A stretch of 5,985 nt of DNA, from positions 6,782-12,766 of the forward strand of contig DHDO01000043.1 of the NCBI GenBank assembly GCA_002399435.1. The letters are read 5' to 3'. Positions 1 through 5,985 of this stretch are shown piece after piece. Each line of letters starts with the position of its first letter. The stretch's first letter is position 1. The position numbers were made by a program, and so were the translations under genes. The notes beneath the pieces are model-generated. The model did not search any database. It was not told the DNA's origin and saw only the letters and a program-made list of their open reading frames with translations. The DNA comes from Firmicutes bacterium UBA4874 (lineage in GTDB: Bacteria > Bacillota > Clostridia > Caldicoprobacterales > DTU083).

Positions 1-55
1 ATGAAATTACAGGTACAGAATCCGGAGTCCTACGTCATGCAAAACGGGAATGGTA

Positions 56-436
56 TCAGGAGGGAATCACGTCAAACTTGATGCCCGGCAGCATATATTC
101 CATATTTTGGATCACTAAATCGCCGCGCCCCGGATCCGGAGACTCTCCCATTACAATCTCGGTAATATCGTTTTTTCTTGCATAGTCCAAAAGAGTATTT
201 AGAACATTCTCAGAGCGAAGAACCGTCATGTCCGCTCCTGCCTGCTTGGATTTCTGAAACAGATAATCCAGCGCTTCTCCCTCATCCGGATTGCCCAGGA
301 CATGAACCCCGACTTTTGTGACATGTACAACAGTCAGCTTGCCGCCGGTGCCATTCACCAGCTTCTGCCCGACTTTGATCAGCCGCTCACAGGTCTTCTG
401 ACGGGTAACGCATACCATAACCCTTGGAACATCCAT
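56..436 (-). CDS. Small stand-alone universal stress protein (UspA-like, KdpD-USP type)
   Basis: A 126-residue protein that reads as a single alpha/beta USP domain. It opens with a beta strand and the stretch VMVCVTRQKTCERLI (residues 6-20), which resembles the start of the USP domain found inside KdpD sensor kinases. A second strand follows (KLTVVHV, 33-39), and then the late segment LLDYARKNDITEIVMGES (82-99), the usual helix-strand that leads into the nucleotide-binding loop. The classical G-x2-G-x9-G(S/T) ATP motif is not clear: the loop reads GESPDPGRGD (97-106), so ATP binding is uncertain. There is no signal peptide or membrane segment, so the protein is probably cytosolic. The ATG at 434-436 has a Shine-Dalgarno sequence AAGGGGAAGG seven bases upstream. 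The gene has its own promoter signal and lies 124 bases after polC. USP proteins are usually linked to stress or energy state; the specific role here is unknown. Confidence 0.8.
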   Translation of the reverse strand: MDVPRVMVCVTRQKTCERLIKVGQKLVNGTGGKLTVVHVTKVGVHVLGNPDEGEALDYLFQKSKQAGADMTVLRSENVLNTLLDYARKNDITEIVMGESPDPGRGDLVIQNMEYMLPGIKFDVIPS

Positions 437-443
437 ACCATTA

Positions 444-453
444 CCTTCCCCTT
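444..453 (-). promoter_or_regulatory. Ribosome binding site of the USP-like gene
   Basis: AAGGGGAAGG on the minus strand, seven bases before the ATG at 436. It supports this ATG over an out-of-frame ATG a few bases upstream. Confidence 0.6.
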
Positions 454-483
454 TTCAACCATGATCTTACCCTGACCCTTTTC

Positions 484-492
484 ATTATATCA
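484..492 (-). promoter_or_regulatory. Extended -10 promoter for the USP-like gene
   Basis: TGATATAAT on the minus strand: a perfect TATAAT box (484-489) preceded by the TG of an extended -10. The hexamer 17 bases upstream (TAGATT) is a poor -35, which is usual for extended -10 promoters. The predicted transcript would start near 477 and have a leader of about 40 bases. The same GATATAATG string occurs in the polC promoter. It suggests the USP gene can be transcribed apart from polC. Confidence 0.6.
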
Positions 493-533
493 TGGCCATC
501 TCCTGCAATCTATCCCTTCCGGAAATGTTCATC

Positions 534-547
534 CTTTGTTTACAAAG
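534..547. repeat. Short inverted repeat in the polC-USP gap
   Basis: CTTTGT (534-539) and ACAAAG (542-547) form a perfect 6-bp inverted repeat with a two-base centre. It lies just after the polC stop codon and about 42 bases upstream of the USP -10 box. No T-tract follows on the minus strand, so it is not a convincing terminator for polC. It could be a regulator binding site or chance. Confidence 0.3.
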
Positions 548-560
548 CACAGGAAAGCCG

Positions 561-3500
561 TCACATTACATCAAACAGGCTCAGTTGATCGCTTTCCGGA
601 AGGCCTTTCAGGCAATCGAACCGACGGAGGATGTCAATGGTGGAATTGCCCGCCCTGGCCCGTCCCGAAATATCCTCCACTGAAGAAAACGGCATTTTCC
701 TGGCGGCCTGATACAGGCTTTCCGCAGCAATGGCTCCCATACCGGGCATGCTGTTGAAGGGCGGCCGCAAACCATCTTCCTCCACAATGAACTTTGTGGC
801 ATGGGATTTGTACAGATCAATCGGCAGAAACCGAAAACCTCTTTCGTACATTTCCAGAACGATTTCCAGATCTTCATACATATCCTTATCCTTGGGGCTG
901 GCGTCATTCCCCATCATTTCAATTTCCTTTCTCCTTGCCTGTGCCTTTTCCTTTCCATAGATCATATATTCCGCATCAAACGCCTTTGCACGGATGGAAA
1001 AGTATGCCGCATAATAAGCCATGGGCATATGGACCTTGAACCAGGCAATCCGGAAGGCCATCATGACATATGCCGCAGCATGCGCTTTCGGGAACATGTA
1101 CTTTATCTTCCTGCAGGAATCAATATACCATTCCGGTACCTTATTCTCCCGCATCAGGTCTTCATAGTCCTTCCATTTTGGCTCCTTGAGAGCCTTGCCC
1201 TTGCGTACGGTCTCCATAATCCGAAAGGCTATATTGGATGGCAGGCCTTTTCGGATCAGATACATCATGATATCATCCCGGGTACATATGGCTTCACTCA
1301 GGGTAACCGTCCCGTCTTCTATCAAATCCCTGGCGTTTCCCAGCCAGACATCGGTGCCATGGGAAAGGCCCGATATGCAAAGCAGATCCGCAAAGGTCTT
1401 TGGCTTCGTATCCACAAGCATTCCCCGGACAAACCGGGTCCCAAACTCCGGAACGCCCAGGGTCCCCACCTGAGAATGGATTTGCTCCGGGGTAACCCCC
1501 AGCGCATCGGTGGAAGAGAACAGGGACATGGTTTCCTTGTCGTCCATGGGGATTTTCCTGGGATCCACTCCGGTAATATCCTGAAGCATTTTGATCACCG
1601 TTGGATCATCATGACCCAATATATCCAGCTTCAACAGATTCTGATCAATGGAATGATAGTCAAAATGCGTTGTGATAATATCGGAACCCGAATCATCCGC
1701 CGGATGCTGCACCGGACAGAATTCATAAATCTCCCGGCCCTTCGGGACAACGATAATTCCGCCCGGGTGTTGCCCGGTGGTTCGCTTCACCCCGGTACAG
1801 CCCCTGGCGATTCTGGCAATTTCCGCTTTGTTCACATGGATATTCCGTTCCTCAAAATACTTTCTCACATAGCCAAAAGCGGTTTTCTCCGCTATGGTGC
1901 CGATCGTTCCCGCCTTGAAGGTGGTACCCTTTCCAAAGATCACTTCCGTATACTTATGAGCCTTTGCCTGATATTCCCCGGAAAAGTTCAGATCAATATC
2001 CGGCTCCTTGTCGCCGTTGAAGCCCAGGAAGGTTTCAAACGGGATATTCATGCCGTCCTTGGCCAGCGGCTCCCCGCATACAGGACAGCGCTTGTCCGGC
2101 AGATCAAAGCCGTTCCGGACCCCATAGTCCGCAAAATCGGAATACTGACATTTGGAGCATCGATAGTGAGGCGGCAGGGCATTTACTTCTGTTATGCCGG
2201 TCATAAAAGCCACCAGGGAAGAACCTACGGAACCCCGGGATCCAACCAGATATCCGTCCTCATTGGACTTTGCCACCAATTGCTGGGCAATCATATACAT
2301 AACGGAAAATCCGTTTTTGATGATGGAATCCAGCTCTTTGTCCAGTCTGGACTGAACGATTTCCGGCAGAGGGTCCCCATACAGCTCATGAGCCTTTCGG
2401 AATGCGCTGTCCTTTATGGTCGTTTCGCAGCCTTCGATATGAGGCGGACATTTTTCCGGGGAAATCGGACTGATCGGTTCACACAAATCTGCGATCCGGT
2501 TTGTGTTGGTAACGACGATCTCATAGGCCTTTTCCTCTCCCAGGTAGGAAAACTCCTCCAGCATCTCCTCCGTTGTTCTGAAATACAGCGGCGGTTGATT
2601 GTCCGCATCCTTATATCCCTGGCCTGCCTCCAGTATCCGGCGGTATATCTCATCCTCCGGATCCATAAAATGAACATCTCCGGTCGCTGCCACAGGCTTT
2701 CCCATTTTTTCCCCCAGGGCAACGATCTTCCGGTTGATTTCCTTTAAATACTCCCGATCCGGCACCTGGCCCGTCCGGACCAGGTAATCGTTGTTCCCCA
2801 GCGGCTGGACTTCCAGGTAATCATAATCCTCCGCAATAGCCTCGATCTCCTCATCGGATTTCCCCAGCAGAATCGCCTGGTACAGCTCGCCTTCACTGCA
2901 GGCTGTGCCCAGAATGAGGCCTTCGGAATATTCCCGGTAAAGGCTCTTCAGAATGCGCGGCTTCTTATAAAAGTAATCCAGATGGGACCAGGATACCAGA
3001 CGATAAAGATTCCTCAGACCAGTCGAATTCTTTACCAGAATAATGGCATGATAGGTGCTCTGCTTCTTGTAGGCTTCATTTCTGGACTCTTCATCCGCCG
3101 AATACCGATCGATGTCCTCCAGTGTTTTGGCTCCCCTTTTCCTCAGCTTGTCCAGCATCACCTGAAATACCTGAACGGTGGTGTCCACATCGTCCAAAGC
3201 CCTGTGGGCGGTCTCCACCCGGATCCCCAGCTTCTTTGCAATCCTTCCCAGTTTATAGGATTTAAAATCGGGAAACAATGCCTTTGCCAAAGACAGGGTA
3301 TCCACATAGGTAAAGTGGAATTCGTAACCCAGGGCTTCGGCATTGTGCTTCAGGAATCCGGTATCGAACTCCGCATTGTGGGCCACCAGCACACTGCCCT
3401 GAATAAAGTCCAGCATCTTTGGGAAAACCTGCCCGATGGTTTCTGCATCCCGGACCATATCATCGTTGATGTGGGTAAGCTCCACCACCCTTTCCGGTAT

Positions 3501-4673
3501 CGGCTTCTCCGGATTGACGAAACAGTTGAATTCTCCCACTGTCTTGCCGTCCTTCACCTTCATAATCCCAATTTCCGTGATTCTCTCCGTTATCGGGGAA
3601 AAGCCGGTCGTCTCCAGGTCCAGGACACAGAAGGTCGTATCCAGGCTTTGCCCCTCCGGATGCGTCACGGACGGCTTCCTGTCCGGTACAAGATAGGCTT
3701 CCATACCATACAGGACCTTCATATCCCCATTGTCCCTTCCCAAAAGCTTATAGGCTTCCGGAAAAGACTGCACGACCCCATGATCCGTAATGGCAATCGA
3801 CTTCATCCCCCAGCTCATTGCTCTCCGGATCAGATCCGTTGCACTGGACACGGCATCCAGCTGGCTCATCTGCGTATGTAAGTGCAGCTCCACCCTTTTT
3901 TCCTTCGCATGATCCTGCCGGACCGTCTTTTCCCTGCCTTCCGTTTCCAGGATGGTAAAGGCAATCAGCTCAATTTCACCGGAAAATTTGCTGTATCCGG
4001 CATTTCCGGAAACCCGGACGCCCTTTGCCTGCTGAAGTTTTGGCAACACCTTGCCGTCCTTCTCCGGCTTCAGGAAGGCTTTGCATGTCATGGAACCGGA
4101 CCCGTCGTATACATCAAAAATGACCAGTGTTTTACCACTTTTCAATTCTTTGGACTGCAGATTGGAGGGCTCCCCTTCAATGGTGACTTTCCCTTCTTCC
4201 GGTGTAATATCGACAATTCGGATCACCGGCGCGGCTTTTTTTGTTTTTCTGCCGTAAATCGGAGCCGATTTGCTTTCTGTCTGATAGGATTGTCCTGCAG
4301 GTTCCTGGTATTCCGCAACCTTCGCCGGCTTATCCCGGACAACCTCATACGGAACCGATGTCTCATTCTTTTGGGGAGGCAGTCCCTGCGCCTGCTGCCT
4401 TTGTGCCTGCTGCCTTTGTGCCTGCTGCCTTTCCTGTATTCGGGCAGCCTCGTCCCCGGTGTATTCGATACGTATTTGGACCTTGTTCAATGCAAATTTC
4501 TGTCGAATCCATTCGCTCAAAGTTTCCCTCTCGTCGGATCTGATCTCCTGATCCGACTGGATTTCCAATTCGAATATTCTTGCCTTTCTTCGGATGAGAA
4601 CTGCTTGTACCACTGCATCCCCTATGCTGCCCGCTGCGTTGTAATCGTCAAATATCTCATTGATTCGTTTCAT
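561..4673 (-). CDS. polC: DNA polymerase III alpha subunit, PolC type (replicative polymerase with built-in 3'-5' exonuclease)
   Basis: This is the main replicase of low-GC Gram-positive bacteria, cytosolic and part of the replisome. The call covers 1370 residues, numbered from the ATG at 4673. In order: a short N-terminal domain (about 1-75); a Gln-rich linker (RQQAQ repeats, about 82-96); an OB fold (about 150-245). The PHP domain has HLH H264/H266, D273, TDH D297/H298, E325, H542, C592, D666 and H668, so its metal site looks intact. A DnaQ-like exonuclease inserted in PHP has D352/E354 (DLETTG), D437 (HNAEFD) and HRALDD H490/D495, so proofreading should work. Then come YLVGSRGSVGSS (808-819), a zinc finger C839/C842/C863/C866, catalytic PDIDLNFSGEY (D892, D894), GQHPGGIIVVP (967-977) and LKLDILGHDDP (D1017). 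A C-terminal QLSLF (1363-1367) matches a beta-clamp binding motif. The length is about 65 residues under the B. subtilis enzyme, and the loss is upstream of the OB fold. The frame is open up to 4784, but a promoter inside that extension argues for 4673. Confidence 0.98.
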   Translation of the reverse strand: MKRINEIFDDYNAAGSIGDAVVQAVLIRRKARIFELEIQSDQEIRSDERETLSEWIRQKFALNKVQIRIEYTGDEAARIQERQQAQRQQAQRQQAQGLPPQKNETSVPYEVVRDKPAKVAEYQEPAGQSYQTESKSAPIYGRKTKKAAPVIRIVDITPEEGKVTIEGEPSNLQSKELKSGKTLVIFDVYDGSGSMTCKAFLKPEKDGKVLPKLQQAKGVRVSGNAGYSKFSGEIELIAFTILETEGREKTVRQDHAKEKRVELHLHTQMSQLDAVSSATDLIRRAMSWGMKSIAITDHGVVQSFPEAYKLLGRDNGDMKVLYGMEAYLVPDRKPSVTHPEGQSLDTTFCVLDLETTGFSPITERITEIGIMKVKDGKTVGEFNCFVNPEKPIPERVVELTHINDDMVRDAETIGQVFPKMLDFIQGSVLVAHNAEFDTGFLKHNAEALGYEFHFTYVDTLSLAKALFPDFKSYKLGRIAKKLGIRVETAHRALDDVDTTVQVFQVMLDKLRKRGAKTLEDIDRYSADEESRNEAYKKQSTYHAIILVKNSTGLRNLYRLVSWSHLDYFYKKPRILKSLYREYSEGLILGTACSEGELYQAILLGKSDEEIEAIAEDYDYLEVQPLGNNDYLVRTGQVPDREYLKEINRKIVALGEKMGKPVAATGDVHFMDPEDEIYRRILEAGQGYKDADNQPPLYFRTTEEMLEEFSYLGEEKAYEIVVTNTNRIADLCEPISPISPEKCPPHIEGCETTIKDSAFRKAHELYGDPLPEIVQSRLDKELDSIIKNGFSVMYMIAQQLVAKSNEDGYLVGSRGSVGSSLVAFMTGITEVNALPPHYRCSKCQYSDFADYGVRNGFDLPDKRCPVCGEPLAKDGMNIPFETFLGFNGDKEPDIDLNFSGEYQAKAHKYTEVIFGKGTTFKAGTIGTIAEKTAFGYVRKYFEERNIHVNKAEIARIARGCTGVKRTTGQHPGGIIVVPKGREIYEFCPVQHPADDSGSDIITTHFDYHSIDQNLLKLDILGHDDPTVIKMLQDITGVDPRKIPMDDKETMSLFSSTDALGVTPEQIHSQVGTLGVPEFGTRFVRGMLVDTKPKTFADLLCISGLSHGTDVWLGNARDLIEDGTVTLSEAICTRDDIMMYLIRKGLPSNIAFRIMETVRKGKALKEPKWKDYEDLMRENKVPEWYIDSCRKIKYMFPKAHAAAYVMMAFRIAWFKVHMPMAYYAAYFSIRAKAFDAEYMIYGKEKAQARRKEIEMMGNDASPKDKDMYEDLEIVLEMYERGFRFLPIDLYKSHATKFIVEEDGLRPPFNSMPGMGAIAAESLYQAARKMPFSSVEDISGRARAGNSTIDILRRFDCLKGLPESDQLSLFDVM
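4391..4432 (-). repeat. In-frame 15-bp tandem repeat in polC
   Basis: On the plus strand the unit CCTGCTGCCTTTGTG occurs exactly twice (4391-4405, 4406-4420), followed by a 12-base partial copy (4421-4432). Because the unit is five codons long, it encodes a repeating Gln/Ala/Arg pentapeptide (AQRQQ register) in the linker between the PolC N-terminal domain and the OB fold. Copy-number change would lengthen or shorten the linker without breaking the frame. Confidence 0.85.
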
Positions 4674-4683
4674 GATGCTTTGG

Positions 4684-4693
4684 CCTTCCCCCC
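4684..4693 (-). promoter_or_regulatory. Ribosome binding site that fixes the polC start at 4673
   Basis: GGGGGGAAGG on the minus strand, ten bases before the ATG at 4673. It is the best Shine-Dalgarno match among the in-frame ATGs at 4784, 4739, 4712, 4700 and 4673. It also lies downstream of the predicted transcription start, as it must. Confidence 0.55.
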
Positions 4694-4710
4694 AAATCAT
4701 TGCTGCCTTC

Positions 4711-4739
4711 ATTATATCGGATTCCGGCGGAATTGTCAT
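4711..4739 (-). promoter_or_regulatory. Sigma-A-type promoter of polC
   Basis: -35 ATGACA (4734-4739, one mismatch to TTGACA), a 17-base spacer, and a perfect -10 TATAAT (4711-4716). Transcription should start near 4704, giving a leader of about 31 bases to the ATG at 4673. It sits right behind the terminator of the upstream gene, as expected for an independent polC unit. Confidence 0.75.
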
Positions 4740-4784
4740 GTGAAAAACCAAAGAGAAAAAAACGGCAGGCAGCTCTCCTTGCAT

Positions 4785-4824
4785 AAAAAAATCCCGCCAT
4801 TCGCGTATCTGCGGCCTGACGGGA
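4785..4824 (-). terminator. Intrinsic terminator of the TIM-barrel isomerase gene
   Basis: On the minus strand TCCCGTCA (4817-4824) pairs with TGGCGGGA (4792-4799), an 8-bp stem with one G-U pair. The loop is 17 bases and can form a small inner CGC/GCG stem. Seven T residues follow at once (4785-4791). It starts about 50 bases past the stop codon at 4877. On the plus strand no T-tract follows, so it works in one direction. Confidence 0.8.
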
Positions 4825-4876
4825 GTTAATCCTTCATTTCAGAAAGTCATATCATTCATTTTCCTGCTTTGCCGCC

Positions 4877-5749
4877 TTACCAGGGATTGGGTACAAAATC
4901 CCCGCCGCGGCACCATTTCAGATATTTCATCGCGTGAAGCTGGCTGGTCATTTCCCACTCTCCCCCATAGATGGGATCATGATATCCTTCGATGCAGATA
5001 TCCCCTTCGTACCCACCGGTATGTAAGATCGTAACAATATCTGTCCAGTTGGTATCTCCAAATCCGGGTGCCCGGGACGTGACGAAATCATCTGCGCCCA
5101 GGATACCAAGGCGGCGGATGCCATCCCAGTCCACGGTTGCGTCTTTCCCATGGATATGAACCACTTTCTTCACCCATTGCCGAAGCTGGGAAACCGGATC
5201 AATCAGCTGGTACATCTGGTGGGCAGGTTCCCATTCCAGCCCGATATTCTCATCCGGTACCTCTTCAAACATCATTTCCCAGGCTTTGGGATGGAATCCG
5301 ATATTACAGGTGTTTTTCTTCCAGGTGCCTCCCATGGGACAGTTCTCAATGGCGATCTTCTTCCCTCGGTCCGCGGCCCGTTTGCCCAGCTCCCGGAACA
5401 CCTTTTTAAACTGCGGCATGGCATCCTCCACGGATTGGCCTTCCAGCGCCCCGGCAAAGGTACTGACCATGGGTGCGCCAAAATCATCTGCCAGATCAAT
5501 GCAGTTCTCCAGAGTTTTCCTCTGGTCCGGATTGCTCAGGGGATTGCAGTAATATCCCAGGGAGGCCACTTTCACTCCGGAGTCTCCCAGAATCTCCTTG
5601 ACTTTACCCGCCAGTTCCTTCAGGTTTGCCCCGCCCAGCGTCATATGAAAATTGATGGAAACGCATTCAAAGCCGGACTTTACAATATGCGGCAGCCATT
5701 CTTCCGCCTGACCGCCCGGCACACAGGTACCGATTTCGATTTGCTTCAT
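4877..5749 (-). CDS. Sugar phosphate isomerase/epimerase family protein (xylose isomerase-like TIM barrel)
   Basis: A 290-residue protein, the usual length for the AP endonuclease 2 / IolE-like TIM-barrel family, whose members isomerise, epimerise or dehydrate sugars and polyols using a divalent metal. The early strands are IEIGTCVPGG (4-13) and FECVSINFH (27-35). Probable metal ligands are spread over the C-terminal strand ends as in the family: E135 (IAIEN), E174 and H177 (EWEPAH), H198 and H200 (VHIHGKD) and E254 (ICIEGYHDP). The E-x-x-H pair takes the place of the more common D-x-x-H. There is no signal peptide, so the protein is probably cytosolic. The ATG at 5747-5749 has a GGGGG Shine-Dalgarno sequence 11 bases upstream. 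It is followed by its own terminator. No transporter, kinase or dehydrogenase gene is visible beside it, so the substrate cannot be inferred. I am confident of the fold family but not of the reaction. Confidence 0.88.
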   Translation of the reverse strand: MKQIEIGTCVPGGQAEEWLPHIVKSGFECVSINFHMTLGGANLKELAGKVKEILGDSGVKVASLGYYCNPLSNPDQRKTLENCIDLADDFGAPMVSTFAGALEGQSVEDAMPQFKKVFRELGKRAADRGKKIAIENCPMGGTWKKNTCNIGFHPKAWEMMFEEVPDENIGLEWEPAHQMYQLIDPVSQLRQWVKKVVHIHGKDATVDWDGIRRLGILGADDFVTSRAPGFGDTNWTDIVTILHTGGYEGDICIEGYHDPIYGGEWEMTSQLHAMKYLKWCRGGDFVPNPW

Positions 5750-5805
5750 AATCGTTTACACCCCCGCTAATTATTTTGAAAGAAATCGGAAACTTCACTG
5801 CTTAC

Positions 5806-5832
5806 ACTATACGGGCAAGAGAAAAAAGTCAA
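5806..5832 (-). promoter_or_regulatory. Possible promoter of the TIM-barrel isomerase gene
   Basis: TTGACT (5827-5832) and TATAGT (5806-5811) on the minus strand each differ from consensus by one base. The spacer is only 15 bases, shorter than the preferred 17, so the call is tentative. Transcription would start near 5799, about 50 bases before the ATG. Confidence 0.4.
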
Positions 5833-5886
5833 TGATTTCCCCGCTCTTTGCACAGAATAAACAGGAAAAGGAGGAGAAACGAAGCC

Positions 5887-5985
5887 ATGCAGGTGAAAGG
5901 ACTCTGTCCGCCCTGCGGCCCTGTCCTGTGCTGCGGCTCTGTGCTGTGCTGCGGGCCCTGTGCTGCCCTGCAACCCTCTATACTG
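5887..5985 (+). CDS. Possible 5' end of a Cys-rich hypothetical ORF, cut by the window edge
   Basis: An ATG at 5887 opens a plus-strand frame of 33 codons that is still open at the window end. AGGAGG lies 12 bases upstream (5869-5874), the only perfect Shine-Dalgarno hexamer noted next to a start in this window, though its spacing is a little long. The peptide begins MQVKGLCPPC and continues with Cys pairs in a six-residue repeat (CGPVLC, CGSVLC, then CGPCAA). Eight of the 33 residues are Cys. I do not recognise the family. Such Cys-x-x-Cys and Cys-Cys spacing could bind metal, but the DNA is low-complexity and may simply be a non-coding repeat. No clear plus-strand promoter was found in the 137-base gap to the divergent gene. 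Confidence 0.3.
   Translation, partial: MQVKGLCPPCGPVLCCGSVLCCGPCAALQPSIL
5914..5967. repeat. 18-bp tandem repeat, TGC-rich
   Basis: TGCGGCCCTGTCCTGTGC (5914-5931) is followed by TGCGGCTCTGTGCTGTGC (5932-5949) with two mismatches. A third, drifted copy starts with TGCGGGCCCTGTGC (5950-5963). The unit is six codons long in the possible plus-strand ORF. The array may go on past the window edge. Confidence 0.65.

Noticed and set aside
1..55. Search for a terminator or gene after the USP stop codon
   Set aside because: No hairpin with a T-tract and no convincing start codon with a ribosome binding site were seen in this short stretch.
3..185. Plus-strand frame open from the left edge into the USP gene, as a possible convergent gene end
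   Set aside because: Most of it is antisense to the USP coding region. The 55 bases outside that gene are too few to support a separate gene.
801..2747. 648-codon plus-strand open frame opposite polC
   Set aside because: It is codon-aligned antisense to the well-conserved PolC polymerase core, and its translation resembles no known protein. The openness follows from avoidance of TTA, CTA and TCA codons in polC.
2982..4829. Two further long plus-strand frames opposite the PolC exonuclease, PHP and N-terminal regions
   Set aside because: Same register and same explanation as the longer antisense frame. They cover clearly conserved PolC domains on the other strand.
5150..5770. 206-codon plus-strand frame opposite the TIM-barrel gene
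   Set aside because: It is antisense to a gene with clear family motifs and a sensible promoter, start and terminator.
5767..5973. 68-codon minus-strand frame upstream of the TIM-barrel gene
   Set aside because: It runs through the probable promoter region and the 18-bp repeat. Its Ala/Gln/Arg-rich start is just the repeat read backwards, and no protein-like conservation pattern is visible.

Overview
The window looks like a piece of a Bacillota (Firmicutes) chromosome, most likely from a clostridial lineage. The main reason is a complete PolC-type DNA polymerase III alpha subunit, the replicase found in low-GC Gram-positive bacteria and their relatives. Sigma-A-like promoters with perfect TATAAT boxes and G-rich Shine-Dalgarno sequences agree with this. 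Base composition is roughly balanced and Leu/Ser codon choice is strongly biased. The species cannot be named from the sequence alone.

Layout, read along the minus strand (high to low coordinates). The divergent region 5750-5985 holds a probable promoter for the first gene and, on the plus strand, the start of a possible Cys-rich ORF that runs off the window. A 290-residue sugar phosphate isomerase/epimerase-like TIM-barrel gene (5749-4877) follows and ends at a good intrinsic terminator (4824-4785). Directly after it comes a near-consensus promoter (ATGACA-N17-TATAAT, 4739-4711) that drives polC. The polC start is best placed at 4673, giving 1370 residues that end at 561. The promoter lies inside the longest open frame, so the extra 37 upstream codons of that frame are probably not translated. 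After a 124-base gap with an extended -10 promoter comes a small stand-alone universal-stress-protein-like gene (436-56).

The three certain genes run in the same direction but look like separate transcription units, each with its own promoter signal. Nothing in the sequence links them functionally: one replicates DNA, one probably acts on a sugar or polyol, and one is a small nucleotide-binding-type stress or signalling domain.

I found no mobile element, CRISPR array, RNA gene or defence system, and no convincing sign of a new multi-gene system. The points most worth a second look are the shortened, Gln-rich N-terminal region of PolC with an in-frame 15-bp minisatellite, the polC start revision, and the Cys-rich repeat ORF at the right edge.
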